From Diphasiastrum complanatum (lineage: Eukaryota > Streptophyta > Lycopodiopsida > Lycopodiales > Lycopodiaceae): a stretch of DNA of 64,000 nucleotides. This document shows positions 34,790-47,200 of the stretch, piece after piece. The notes beneath the pieces were generated by a model, which searched no databases, was not told the DNA's origin, and saw only the letters and a list, made by a program, of their open reading frames with translations. Position numbers and translations under genes: made by a program. Location of the stretch: positions 10,494,551-10,558,550 of the forward strand of contig CM055105.1 in the NCBI GenBank assembly GCA_029204225.1, in the 5' to 3' direction. Position 1 is the stretch's first letter. Every line of letters starts with the position of its first letter.

Positions 34790-35293
34790 TGCCATCATGA
34801 TGTTTAGTCCATAAATGTATATTTCTTTCAATTTGTATTCCATGATTTGACTAGCCCATAACAATGTAGATGTGACCCATAATCCTCTTCTTGTGTCTAG
34901 ACACAATCTTCTAAATGATAAGGTTCTTCTTGCATGCAGTCCTCCTGCCTAGAGGAGAAGAGAGAAACTAGTCACCTAATCCCAATATGTTGATGGTAGA
35001 ATCTCTAACCCATTATATAGAGAGTAGAGTCCTGTGCATGAAACCATGCAACCCCCATGCAGGTCAACTATAAATAGATCACATCTCTTCATGCAGTCCT
35101 CCTGCCTATATCCGTCACACAGACATGCAATACTCCATATATCTCAATTAGAGTGTCTAGGTCAAGGTTAATTAGTCACAAACTGGCCTTGACATGGAAA
35201 TAAATCATGGCATGACCAACAATCTCGAACACTGGAGGGCCGGTCTACCATACTAGGACTATTCTAGGTCCTTAACCGAATATGGTTATAACA
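34790..35293 (-). repeat. Gypsy (chromovirus-like) 3' LTR, reverse orientation
   Basis: Ends GGTTATAACA at 35293, followed by TTCTTCCCTCCTTAAACTGC, a reverse-strand polypurine tract. The wording around it (AAGGAGGGAAGAATGTTATAACC on the reverse strand) is typical of Del/Tekay-type chromoviruses. Contains a repeated ATGCAGTCCTCCTGCC segment (34935, 35094). The outer boundary is uncertain, and only about 150 bp of internal sequence remains. Confidence 0.5.
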
Positions 35294-35514
35294 TTCTTCC
35301 CTCCTTAAACTGCTTCTATCCTTAGAAGCTCCTCAAGACAGGAAAGAATTACAGGAACAGCTCCTTTAGCTTTCAATATTAGTCGAGGAAATCATTATTC
35401 TTAGTCTAACTTCCATATCAAACAATTACTCAGAGATAAACCTATTTTTAATCGTCAATAGCTAAAAAAGTAAGAAAATATCTAAAATGCAACTACACTA
35501 GTTAGTGAAAACCT

Positions 35515-35534
35515 ATCCCCGACAACGGCGCCAC
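35515..35534 (-). other. Primer-binding site, Asp-tRNA type
   Basis: The reverse strand reads TGGCGCCGTTGTCGGGGA next to the LTR at 35535, one base from the standard Asp-tRNA site. About 75 bp of internal leader to its left (AAAATGCAACTACACTAGTTAG) matches the gypsy A leader at 19425-19450. It lies outside the LTR relative to element B's genes, which implies a second element or recombination between copies. Confidence 0.8.
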
Positions 35535-36358
35535 TGTAGGGACTTCGATCCAACGTTGTAATAGCCCTCCCACCTGTCAACAAGGGTTAGTTCAGTGGAT
35601 AGGCACCTAACTATGCATAGATGCTACTTTTAGTTAGTTCCCTACTTTTTATCTAACTCTACCTCCACTAACACTACTCACACTAACTCTAATCCCCTAA
35701 CTAACTTCATCATGATTGAGGGTGAATGAGAAGAGAAGTAGAGAAGAAGAGAAGAGGAAAAGAGGGAAGGAGGGTAAGAGAGAGTGAGAGAGATGAGATG
35801 GAGGTTAGCTCAAATGCTCGATTTATTGCTTATGAAAAAACCTTAACTAGCATAAATAAAAAGTATAGAAAATGAAAATAACAAGCAAACCACAACAATA
35901 GCATAAGCAAGAGTGATTAGCAAATGAGGATGCTTGAGCTCCCAAAATGATAGAGTCTCCTCCTCTCTATTAAGCATGGAAATAGAGTACAAATGGTGTC
36001 TTTTTATAAAGTGGGGAAGGCCCTTGCCCCAAAATCCTATTGGCTAATATTTACATTGATCCTATCCATTCATCTTGGACCCAACTTGATCCAAGGGTCC
36101 ACAAAAAGCACATTGAAATTCACAAGATTCAAGTGAGTCCCAATTTGGACCCAACTCTAAAAAAAATAATCTCTAAGTTTAAAAATGACTTTGGGCCTCG
36201 TTTTATTTTAATTCGTGGCCCAAGTCTATTTTATTTTATTTACAACTTAAGATTACATGCTCATTGGGTCATGGACTTATACACGTAGGATGCCATGCCC
36301 TCGCAACACATTTTATTAGTCAATTTTACTTATTTACAATTCGTTGGGAATACCCCCA
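35535..36358 (-). repeat. Gypsy LTR (824 bp), shared between element B and a lost neighbour
   Basis: Plus-coordinate start TGTAGGGACTTCG and end GGGAATACCCCCA. Aligns along its length with 61770-62581, and in inverted orientation with 60303-61157. Contains GGGTTAGTTCAGTGG and CCATTCATCTTGGACC blocks. Confidence 0.85.
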
Positions 36359-36399
36359 ATAGGACCCATAGTCTGAAGTAGTGCCGATCCCTCAGCACT

Positions 36400-37610
36400 C
36401 TGTCGGTTCAGTAAAGAGTCTTATTGGCCCGCCTTTGTTGGATTAGGTAGCCCATGACGTCTTCCATAAAGTTGATGTGGTCCAGTTTCTTCAAGTCCTT
36501 GGGCGTGTGAAGGGACTTGTGGACTTCTGTCAGCCAGTCTTGGTCGACCCACGCTTGGAATCTGCGCGTCTATGGATCGCCAAGGAGGGTAGCTCGATAA
36601 TACACACGAGCAACTGGCAGCTGATCTTCGACTTTGTCGAAAGCTAGCGCCTTATTAGGATCAAAGAATATGGGGGGGAGAAAATTGTCCCATTTAGTTT
36701 CAATCCCCATTAAATGCTCTAAGTCTCGGACATAAGTGACTGCTGCACGGACTGTTGAATCAGGACAATTGAAATATTTATTGGCGAATATGGTGAGAGC
36801 CCTTCTGGCATCTACATCTGTATTCCAACCGTACTCTGATGGAATTTTCGGCCAATTGAGATTTTTTGTCCAGAGGGGTGCCACATTCTACCCATTTGGA
36901 TCATTGTGTGCATGGCAAGAAGTGCGCGTTCACTCGTAGTTGTTGCGGACTTGTCACATAGGCCCTTGGGCCTGCTGCGATACGCTCACGGTTGTTGGGT
37001 TTGATGGCGATGGTTAGTTCGTGAATGAGGAAGATATGCCAGTCATGTGGCACAATTGAGGGGCCAGGGAATGCCAGAAAGGATTTCACTATCTGACTCA
37101 ACAGCTTGGACTGAATTCTGTCCTTGCAAAATGTTGAAACAACCAGAAAATTGTTCAATAGATGTGTGGCCACCTGAATGACGGGTTCCGTGGTAGCATC
37201 TATCAGGTAACCGTTGTTAGTCTGGATTGGAATTTCTGGTGCAGTTTGGGTGACAAAAGGTTTGATCAGAATTTTTGCCTGACGATGGGCTGACGGTCAC
37301 CAGACATAATGCCAATGATGACCATTGAGTTTGCGTTAATCTTGACCTTGTACATGGTACCTTGGTATAGGAAGTGGAAGCGTGACTTTGACACATCCCA
37401 GGTGGCGTAAGCGTGAAGGGCGAGGCCCATGTTAATCTCAAAATGGAAAAGCGTCGGAAAAAAAGCCATTGCCTCAAGAAATGGGCCGGTTGTCTGAAGC
37501 CATGGTTGAATTAGAGTATTAGAGGGTAAGGGCCAAATCTGTGTGGCCGAGGGTATATCATGCTGGATCACCTGCTTGGTGTCAAAGTCTTCTGAGGATG
37601 AGGAGGCCAT
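36400..37610 (-). pseudogene. Extra-gene protein, copy B, lacking its middle
   Basis: Starts MASSSSEDFDTKQVIQHD at 37610. Next come QIWPLPSNTLIQPWLQTTGP, LHAYATWDVSKSRFHFLYQG and SMVIIGIMSG. After a break near 37266 the reading resumes with NNFLVVSTFCKDRIQSKLLS and HDWHIFLIHELTIAIKP. At about 36965 it jumps directly to the C-terminal part (YVTSPQQLRVNAHFLPC, PSEYGWNTDVDARRALTIFA, DLEHLMGIETKWDNFLP). Compared with copy C this skips the Ser/Thr-rich linker and coiled coil. The protein is not recognised; with Pol on the same strand upstream, it is a post-pol extra gene. Confidence 0.75.
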
Positions 37611-37855
37611 GTTAGCAGTGATAGTTAAAGGGTGAAAAAGTAGAAAAAACGGTGGAAAAGATAAAAAGATGTGGAAATGACAAAAACTATGAATAACGAG
37701 TGTCGGATGGCAAGAACTATAGTTCAGAGCGTAGATCTGTGTTCAGTATGAGCAGATGATAGTTTGTAAAAAATTTGGTCGCAAACAAAAAACTTGGAAA
37801 TTTCAGTGAAAATTTGAACAGAGCTTCGCCAGCAAAGGTGAAACTCGAATTCAGC

Positions 37856-37864
37856 CCTTATATA
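37856..37864 (-). promoter_or_regulatory. TATA box upstream of the gypsy extra gene, copy B
   Basis: The reverse strand reads GTTATATAAGGGCTG, about 250 bp before the start codon at 37610, inside a block conserved with copy A (TGGATTTCACCTAATACG just upstream in both). The leader between is C/T-rich with few ATGs. Confidence 0.55.
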
Positions 37865-37949
37865 ACGGAATTTAGAGTACGTATTAGGTGAAATCCACTT
37901 TTCTTTGCTCAGATCCACCCAATTTTTGGCAGGGACCTTCTTCACAAAA

Positions 37950-38590
37950 TTCTAAGACCTTAGAGAAGTCTGCGAGAGTTCAGAAGGTGATTTGACTGCC
38001 CTACGAAGGTTCTGCAAGGGTTCAGACTGTCTGCGAGGGTTCAACTCTCGTAGGAGGTGATCTTTCGCACGACATGTTCCTGTGATTGGATTTTCAAGAT
38101 CAAACCATGTAGGCAAGCTAATTTCACTCTTTTGATTTCATTTATGCACCTTGCGAATGTTGGTAGGATGATCTTGATGCTCTACGAAGGTTCTGAAGAT
38201 TCAGCTTTTGGGAACCCTCACATACACTAAAAAATGATGATTCCTCCATCAAAAACTCTCGCAGAGATAGTTCTCTGGAAGTTTTGACGGACATTTGGTA
38301 CCAGATCCATCAGTTTTGGGTGAATCTTGCCCTTAATTTGCCATAGTTATTGAGATCGAGGTCTCAGATCTGCAAATTTAAAGGACTTATTCGCAAAATC
38401 TGATGACCTGCTTCTTTCTTGATCTCATTTGGATCTGGATCCCTCTTGGATCCTGATGGATTTCCTCGATCTTGCCAAATCTGGCCAAATCTTGATGGAT
38501 CTAGCTTGATTTGGCTTGATCTTCCTAGATCTAGTGGTGGTGGCGTAGCAGAATAACTTTTCGTAACCAACCATTACCAATATGGATCTA
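37950..38590 (-). other. Post-pol spacer of gypsy B
   Basis: Non-coding. The part 37960-38280 has the same TGCGAGAG/CTCTCGCA words as the leader. The part 38400-38530 has repeated GGATCTTGCC and TTGATGGATC phrases. Element A has lost this spacer by deletion. Confidence 0.5.
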
Positions 38591-38595
38591 TCTCA

Positions 38596-39675
38596 CTATG
38601 GTGGCCAGTACTTGTGCAACTGGCTACCGTTGATGGGTGTGTCGAACAGTGTCCCATCTAGCTTTTCTAGATTCACGGCTTTATGATTAAAAATTTCTTT
38701 GATCCGATAAGGTCCTTCGCCTGTGAATTTTAACTTTTTCTTGATCACCTTGGTTTTATACATCGGGACCAGATCTCCAGAACGAAGATCCTTCTTTTCT
38801 AACTTGTGATTGTGCCATGCTTTGCATCTTTCCTTTTCAGCTGCCAGTGCATGCACAACTAGTAAGCGTGTTTCACAGAGTTTATGCAGAGCTTTGTGAC
38901 GTAGTTGTAGAGATTTGGATTTATTAAGGTGTTGCATTGTGGCAATCCTTAATGAAGGGACTAAAAACTCTACTAGCATTACAGCATCCTGACCATATAC
39001 CAATTGGAACAGTGTTTGATCAGTGCTTCCCTTATATGATGTCCTGAATGTCCACAGAGCAGCATGCAACTTATGTTCCCAATCTGATTTGCTAGCTTCA
39101 ACTATTTTCGTGAGCACACTACACAGGATCTTATTGGATGATTCTGCTTGCCCATTACTGCGAGGATAATAAGGCGTACTGGTCCTATGGATCATGAAGA
39201 ATTCCTCCAACAGGACCTTGATGGTCTCATTGATGAAATGACTTTCGCAATCGCTGACTAGCTCCACCGGGCATCCGAAGTGCACAATGATATTTTCATA
39301 AAGGAACTTGGCAGTGGTCCTAGCATCAGCTACTCTTATTGCCTTGGCTTCAACCCACTTGGTGAGATAGTCCATGGCTACCATTATGTATCGAACCTGG
39401 GTACTCCTTGATACAGGGTGAATTGGACCGATGTAATCCAATCCCTACTTTTCGAATGGTGCTTGGGCTAAGACTGGGTGCAGTAGGTCATAATTCAATC
39501 TCGTTGGTCTCCTTGCCCTTTGGCATACATCGCACTTTCTCAGGTATGTTGCGACATTTTTGTAGCACCTTCTCCAAATTGAATAAGTGATCTGAATCTG
39601 GCTTATGCACGCACAGATCGTAAAAAATTTCCAAAAAATTTTGCAAATATTCTTTGAATGTCGCCTGCATGACAC
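38596..39675 (-). pseudogene. Gypsy B integrase
   Basis: Reverse strand. It starts within the HHCC zinc finger, keeping only KCDVCQRARRP (near 39560). The catalytic core has MDYIGPI, VSDCESHF and GQAESSNK, i.e. the D, D and E positions are retained. The C-terminus has the GPY/F module (GEGPYRIKEIF) and ends INGSQLHKYWPP with no chromodomain, which argues against a chromovirus. A stop separates the zinc-finger part from the core at about 39442. The first half of the zinc finger, RNase H and most of RT are deleted. Confidence 0.9.
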
Positions 39676-40110
39676 GCTGGAAAGTGCTTGGGAAATCGCA
39701 AAGTCTAAATGGCATCACCTTATAGGCATAGGTGTCCCTTTCTGTGGCAAATGTTGTCTCGTGTTGGACTTGGGGGGCTATCTTCACCTGGTTATAGCCG
39801 CTGAAGCCATCTAGAAAACTGTAGGCTTCGGCTCCGGCTACTCTTTTGAAGACACTTTCTGTAAATGGTAAAGGAAAATGATGCTTTTTGGTGACTGCAT
39901 TGAGTGCCTTCATATTCACACAGATTCACATTTTGCCATTTTTCTTGGGTAACTATCAGTGATACCCATTCCGTGTGCTCAATTTCATAAATGAAATCTG
40001 CATCCAACAGCTTCTACAACTCCTGCTTGATCAGCTCTGTGTAGTTTGGATTGCAACAGTAGTAACGACTCACCTTGGGGACTTCTCCCTCCACGAAGGG
40101 TATGGTGTGT
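39540..40110 (-). pseudogene. Gypsy B reverse transcriptase, N-terminal part
   Basis: Includes KALNAVTKKHHFPLPFTESV, YSFLDGFSGYNQVKIAP (first catalytic Asp) and VMPFRLCDFPSTFQRVMQ. It continues to LFNLEKVLQKC and then joins the integrase zinc finger at about 39545. The YDD box region reads FYDLCVH, so the catalytic Asp pair is lost or altered. Frame breaks lie around 39920-40000. Homologous to 14361-14122 of element A, which breaks earlier. Confidence 0.85.
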
Positions 40111-41810
40111 TGGACTACAGTTGGTGAAATTCCCTTCAGATCACTAACTCCAAGCAAAATAGTCTTTATACTCCACCAGCGATGATCATAGTCTCTTGAA
40201 CTGTGTGGGCATTAATTGCTCTCCCACATGCACTATCTTTTCTTCTTCACCTGGCTTGACAAGGTTCATCGGTTGTGTTCGCGCAGGTCTTCAAAGACTT
40301 GTCCATTGGTGTCTGACTTTGATTAGGTTCTCTTTGGGCTTGCGGCATCATAATTACTACATCGTCCAAGCTATAATCTATGAAAGTCTTGGGCATCTCA
40401 TGAACTGGAGCTCGTCAAGATTCCTCTTTCAGCATATTGATCTTAACTCGACTGGTCATTTTTTGGTTTTCTGTCATCTGTGTAGAAGATGACACTGTAT
40501 CTGAGTCCATTTTGATTGACTTCAAGAAATCCAACACCTTCTTTTTCTTTTTTGTCATTTTAGTGGATTCTTCCTTGTTGTCTTTCATCAGAACTGGTGT
40601 GACATTTGCCTCGTGGTTGCGAATATCAACATCCACTATACTTATGGCCTCCTCGGGTAGATCACGCCATCGGATCACCTAGTTGTAGTGTTTTTTCAAC
40701 TGATTTTTCTTATTCACAGGTGCCTTGGGTGGATCGATCCTTGACACTTTTGCCATAGCAAACTTTTGCGGTTGTTGAGCTGGTACTTTCTTGATTCCAT
40801 AATGATCTGGGTCCATGTGGTGTAGGACCTGTTCATCAATCAGCTCAATCTCCTTATTATAAGCTAGAGCATGTTGCCAAGGGACTAAATCATCGTCCAC
40901 TGGGTTCTCAATAGGTTCTGCTGACAGCCATGCTACGTTTATCAAATTTACTCCAAATGTGATTGGTGTGTCCATAGTGTAACATTTGGGTGAAGATGTA
41001 CTGGGTTTAGGATCTGATTCATATTGACATGCTCAACAGTCAATAGTTGTTGATGCATCCGTCCATCTCACAACATTTGTCTCTGAATCATAGTGACCAC
41101 CCTTGGCTGGCCTTGAGGGATCAATCGTGTAATCTGTCATGGATGATCCGTCATCAGCTTTGGGTGCAATAGGTTTCACCGCACATGTGGTTGGATCAAC
41201 CTTCACAGTCTCTCGAAGGTGAGTTTCCTCGTACCCCAGTTGTGTACTACTTGCGCAGTCCTCAACCATGGTCTTTCCAGGTAAAACATGATATGCAGTT
41301 GGAGATTCAGGTATATCCACGAAAAGTGATCACAAACTGCATGCCTACTATTTTTATAGGGATATCGACAACTACACCTTTTAGTTTCACACAGAACTGA
41401 TCTGCTAGCTTGATGGCGAATCTTGCTGGCTTCAACCCTTGTAAACCACACTTTTCATATAAACTAGTGGAGATCAAATTGACACTTGATCCTCCATCTA
41501 CTACCACTGCCTCATCCTCGTATCTCTTGTGTTTGATTGGCAAAGTGATGTTGTGTTCCTCACTTTTCCATGCTGCCTCTATGTGGAGGAAGTTACTCGT
41601 TTCTTCATAGCCCGTACAATATATGGGCTTAGGCGCTACTGGATCCTCATCCACTTTGGCCCATTCAACTAGAAGGCTTTTCGCTTGTGGTGCAATCCGC
41701 AGTAGTTCCTTGAGTGGTAAACTAACATGGCTTGCCAATAAAAGTGTGATCCTTTCAGTGCATGGTTCCTCAGGTTCCACCATGTGAAAAGGTGGTTCAT
41801 TTTGACGCAA
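40110..41810 (-). pseudogene. Gypsy B protease and protease-RT linker
   Basis: The protease core AVVVDGGSSVNLISTSLYEK lies near 41500 with an upstream helical segment (PLKELLRIAPQAKSLLVEWA). The linker follows with PITFGVNLINVAWLSAEPIE and Lys-rich MTKKKKKV. DGG in place of DTG/DSG is shared with element A, so it is a family trait, not a mutation of one copy. Several frame shifts are present (41300, 41035, 40680, 40415). Confidence 0.8.
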
Positions 41811-42119
41811 CTGATCATTCTGATCAGTGCGCAGTGGTGAGCCCGCTTGCGGTTCCCGTTCGTCTTCAGTTGGAGGTTCCGTGGGATTGTCCCCTTTCTG
41901 CTCTTCTTCCTCCGCTTGTGCCTTCTGTACCCAGTGTCATATTTTTCGATACTGTCTTCTTTCCTCCCTCACATTTGGATATGGTGCTGAAGTTGAGGGT
42001 TGGTCGTCAATGACCGAGGGTGGTGGTGAGGGAGCCACTTCATTCCTCTTCTATGCTCGTGTAAAAGGCTAACACAGGAGTATGGAATTGTTGCCTTTCC
42101 TGTGGCATCCCTCCTGGAC

Positions 42120-43620
42120 CTATTGGTTATTGTATTGCAATGAAGTTGAGAGGTGCACTGGTTCTAGGTCTCAATGGACAATTCTTGTAACAGTGTCCAT
42201 AACCGCATTCTCGGCAAAAGGATGTATATTGTCCCTTACAAGGACATTCGACAATTCCGTGTCCTTCACCGCAGCCATAATTCCTTTTGCCTTGACGCTG
42301 AGTTGGAGTTGTATAGGCCATATATTACTCATTTATGGCAGGGTCCATAAATGGTTCATCCGGTCCATACCATTGTTGCTGCTCAAGTTGAGGTGGTACT
42401 TGCATTTCTGGTTTTGTTGTTGTCAGGTTTACATGGGCCACTTGTTGATTGACTGGCCCTGGTGGTGCAGGTAAGCCATACATTGTTGCTGATTTGGTGT
42501 GCCATACCTCGGTGCCGCTTTTGGTGCCCCTTGATGATATGGATAAGAAGTCTGATAAGGACTTCTCTTCTGTTGACCAATTCGGGGGTTAAACAGGCAA
42601 AAATGTCGTATCTTGCGATGTTGCATTGCACAGATGGCAAAATCTATGTGTTAGTCTCAGAATTTACTTTAGGACTGGACACTCATTCGTTGTATGATTT
42701 TGTGTGCACACTGAACACCATACATTCTCCCGTCTTGGATACTATAGTTGGTTTGGTTCCGGTTGATGTGGCATTGCTGCTACAGCTCCTTGTAAGGCCT
42801 TCAGTTTCTGATCAAACTGTGCCATAAGGTGCTCCATCTGTTGTTTGTGTAATTTTGTCATTTGATCCAACAACAGTTCTGTGGATAGAGCAGATGTAGT
42901 TGATGATGATGATGTGATCAAGGGAGTAGGAGTATGGGTGGATGGATATTTGTTGTTAGATCCCTCATCATCTTCTTTGATGGCATCTTCCATAGCTTCT
43001 TGTAGAGTAGCGTACTGTTCCCATCGTTTCAGTTCTCCTCTGATGCTTCGTGGTAGTCCGGCTAGGAACCACATGATCACCACATGATCGGGAGTTAAGG
43101 CTGCACTGCACTCGGATCGTAGATGTTTGACCCACCCAATATAGTCCCGGACCCTTTCTCATTTTCCCATCTTGACTTTACTCAGCAGGAGAAATGGGTC
43201 TCCTAGGAACTTCTTTGGTTTAAAGCACATAATGAGAGCCACTTTAACCGCTTCCCAGGTAGATTTTTTGTCCTCTTACAGGTTGAAAAACCAAATCCTG
43301 AGCTATTGCCAATAAGGACATGGGAAACAACATCAATTTTTCCGCAGGTGTCCGTTCATCGTAGATTTCACAAGCTTGTTCGTAGATCTGGAGGAATCGG
43401 ATGGGATCTGATGATCTGTCGTATTTTGGTATTTCCATCCATGGTGCTATCCGGACTGCTTGCAAGGGAGTGATAGATACAGGTTGGCCCATTGGTTCCA
43501 TTGGTGCTGGTTCCGGTTCTGTCTCTTGTTGCGCAGCTACTAATCTGGGAAGGTGTGGTGCTTGATTTGCTATCCTTCATGCTATTGATCATCCCGATCT
43601 CAGATTCATCCGATGGTGGG
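42120..43620 (-). pseudogene. Gypsy B gag and Cys/His nucleocapsid
   Basis: Gag has IPKYDRSSDPIRFLQIYEQA, a frame break near 43250, then SIRGELKRWEQYATLQEAME and KMTKLHKQQMEHLMAQFDQK. The nucleocapsid at 42321-42127 carries YGCGEGHGIVECPC followed by CRECGYGHCYKNCPLRP, two Cys/His clusters of unusual spacing. Homologous to 18190-16480 in element A. Confidence 0.85.
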
Positions 43621-44295
43621 TTCCAAAGTAGTTGGATCTTGCTTATACAGTGGAATGCAATCTAGATCTTAAGGATCTGATCGATCTGATCAGCCGGAAG
43701 TGAATTTTAGGCCTTTTGTGGTGGTTTTTCCTTGATAACTTTTTACTCCTTACACTGATTGACCTGAGATTTTGACAGTAGCTAGATCTAATACAGATCT
43801 CTCCATTGATCTAGTCTGCTAGGATTTTCTTGTTCGAGGATTGGCTGTGCGAGGGTTCTTTAGTTGTTTCTGTAGATAAAAAACTTGATATCTCTCAGTT
43901 CTTTGGGAAGAAACTCTTGCAAGGATCACAATAGCTGAATCTAGGTCAGATCTCACTATGGAATTCTCTGCGAGAGTTAACTCTCGCACTAAGTAAAAAT
44001 CTCACTGTATGTGAGGGTCCAGAACCACTATTTTGGCTTGATCTTCACCAATTCTCTATACTAACTCTTGCAGGCTTCATCACTGATGAAAATTGACATT
44101 TTGAATCGACTGAGAGGGTCTATGAGTTCTTACTGGAAAGATTTGTTGAATCTTCAATTTTTAGTGATTTTTAGCACTTAAATCCAATTTTCTGCTCACT
44201 GGAATCAAACTAACTCTTGCAGGCTCTTCTGTGTCCTGGTCTCACTGAGATGGAACTTGAAAATCCTCTGTGAGAGTTCTTGCCCACTAGCTAGT
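43621..44295 (-). other. Leader of gypsy B (partial)
   Basis: No coding. TGCGAGAGTTAACTCTCGCA-type words recur (for example 43970-43988), as in element A. Cut at about 44295 by a copia fragment; no primer site or 5' LTR remains on this side. Confidence 0.6.
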
Positions 44296-44299
44296 TCAA

Positions 44300-47200
44300 G
44301 TCATTTTAAATGGCTTGAAAGGTGACTATGATAATCTTGTCCAATCTTTTGCCATTAAGGAGTAGTTGCCTAATCTAGAAACTCTCCAAGGAATTCTTAT
44401 TTCTAAAGAATCTAGAAAAACCTACAAACTTTCCAGGATGAACAAACTCGAGCATGGTGGAAGTGACAAAGCCCACTTTTCAAAGACAAGCATAAAAGGA
44501 GTAAGAACCAGTTCTCTCAAGCATCCCACAAAGACAAAGCCAAAGATCAAGACAAAGATGGTGAAGAGGATGATTCATCTCATCCTTCTACTTCAAAGAC
44601 CAAGAAGAAGAAAGTAAAGTGTTTCTTCTGTGGCAAGAAGGGGCACTATGCCTCTAATTGCTTTAAGAAGAAAACCCAACTCAAGCAAGCTAATCTCTCC
44701 AAAGAGATTGAAAAAATTCTGTTGCAAGTGATGGAGAAGGATCGCTTATGGTGTCCAAGTTTTCTTTATCACCTTTCAAGAAAGATGGAGCTTGGTACAT
44801 AGATAGTGGAGCTTCTTCAAATATGTGCTGTTCAAAGGAGTCTTTTGACTCAATTGTACCTTACAAAGGACTTAAGAGATCTATTTACACTGGTAATGAT
44901 CATGAGTGCTCTATAGAAGGAATTGGTAACATTCCATTGAAACTTGCTTTTTCAAAAGTTCTTGCACTTTCTAATGTTCTTTTCATTTCAAAACTTACAA
45001 AGAACTTGATTAGTGTGGGAAAGTTGCTTGATAATGGTTGTGATGTAAAGTTCAACTGCAATACTTGCTTTATCAAGAAAAATGATGAGATCCTAGCTGA
45101 TGGATCTAGATGTGGTGGAATTTATAAGTTGAATTCTTATGAGAATGCAAACCTTTGTGAAGTTGCTTTGTTATCTAAGGAGGAGTTGTGGCATAGAAGG
45201 TTGGGGCATCCTAACTTTAAATCCATGTCTTCTATGGTCAAGAAAGTGAAGGCAATTAATTGGTCTTCCAAAATCTCTTTCCAAAGATTTCAGGCATTGT
45301 GTGGCTTGTGCTATTGCAAAATCACACCGAAAGCCATATCGGAAGTCTTTTATAAAGACTACTCATCCTTTGGAGCTGATACACTCGGATGTACATTTTT
45401 CTTCTTCTAAAAGTATTGGTGGTGCAACATCTTTTGTGCAACATGTTTTGTCACCTTTATTGATGACTTTACGAGATATAATTGGTTGTATCTACTTTCT
45501 TCAAGGCTATGGTTTTTTATCACTTCCTAATCTTCAAAGCTTATGTTGAGAAACAATTTTCTTTCAAAGTTAAAGCTTTAAGATGTGATGGAGGAGGTGA
45601 ATACATCTCCAACAAGTTTCATGAATACTGTGAAGGTGAAGGAATAAAGAGAGAGTTTTCTTGTGCTTATTCTCCATCTCAAAATGGAGTTACTAAGAGG
45701 AAAAACAAATCTTTATGTGAATGTGCTAAAGCAATACGAGTTAAAGCTTCTTTGCCTATTGAATAATGGGGTGAAGCCAAAAATTGTGCAAACTATTTGT
45801 GCAATAGATTACCTCACAATGCACTTGCTGGAAAATTACCTTTTGAAGTCTTGTTTAAGAAGAAACCTAAGGTAATCACCTTAGAGTTTTCGGTTGTGCT
45901 TGCTTTGTTCATGTGCCCTTGGAAACAAGGAAAAGAGATGATCCTAATTATATTAAAGGGATCATGGTTGGATATGCATCCAACAAGAAAGCTTACAGAA
46001 TCTATGTTCCCTCTACCTCAACTATAATTGAGAGTAGGGATGTTATTTTTCATGAAGATCAAAAATACATTCTTGAAGAGGCCTAGTTCAAAGATTCTCA
46101 CAAAGATACTCCAATCATCACCCTTGAAGGCTATCATGGAGAGATGGGGCCAAGAATTGAGGAGAAGTCACCTCGAATCTTTTCACCAAGGAGATCTCAA
46201 AGAGAAAGATCCGAGCCTAGGAGGCTTACTTATGAAGATAGAGGAAAGCAAGTGGAAATCAACTCCACTAATTGTGCTTATTTTGTTTCTCATGAGGAGC
46301 CAAAGGATGTATATGATTCATTCAACTTGACAGAATGGTACCTTGCCATGAAGGAGGAATATGATGCTTTGATGGCCAATAATACATGGGAGCTTGTGGA
46401 TCTTCCATCCAACAAGCACACTATTGGTTGCAAGTGGGTTTTTCGAGTCAAGTATAATCAAGATGGCACAATCAACAAGTAGAAGGCTAGACTTTGTGCT
46501 AAAGGTTTTGCTCAAGTTTATGGACTTGATTATGAGGAGACTTTTGCTCCAGTTGCAAAGATGGTATCAATTAGAATCATAATTTCTGTTGCTTGTTATT
46601 TCAATTGGCAAGTTCTTCAACTAGATGTCTCTTATGCATTTTCAAATGGGTATCTAGAAGAAGAGATTTATATGGATCAGCCTATTGGGTTCATCCATGA
46701 CAAAGACAAAGTTTGCTTGCTCTTCAAAAGTTTATATGGACTAAAGCAAGCTCCAAGGTCATGGTATTCTCAACTTAACACCTTTCTTGAGTCACTAGGA
46801 TTTAATCTTAGTAACTATGATCCTTCCCTGTATATCAAGTTTTTTGATAAAGATATTGTCATCCTTCTTATTTATGTTGATGATATCATTCTAACATGAA
46901 GTTGTATCATGTTAGTTGAGGAAACCAAGATTGCACTTGGAAAAGAATTCAAGATGCAAGATCTTGGAAAAATTCACTACATACTAGGATTAGAGATTGA
47001 CTTCTTAAAGATAAAGCTTTTGTATGTCAATCCAAGTCAATGTTAAAAAAGTTCAATATGTTAGATTGTAAGAGTATAGAAACTCCTATGGATCAAAATG
47101 TAAAAGACCCTAAAAAAAGGTGATGAAAGATCCTTCATAAACATCACACTTTTTAGAAGTTTTATAGGCTCCTTAATTTGGCTCACAATAACTAGACCTG

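Larger units (their letters stand above)
35440..44295 (-). mobile_element. Gypsy element B, reverse strand
   Basis: Most informative gypsy copy. From right: leader (44295-43620), gag, Cys/His region, protease, linker, RT start, an internal deletion at about 39545, integrase, post-pol spacer with TATA box, extra gene (37610 to about 36400) and LTR 36358-35535. The LTR is also followed on its left by a primer-binding site, so it doubles as the 5' LTR of another, almost wholly lost, copy. The 5' end is cut at 44295 by a copia fragment. Confidence 0.88.
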
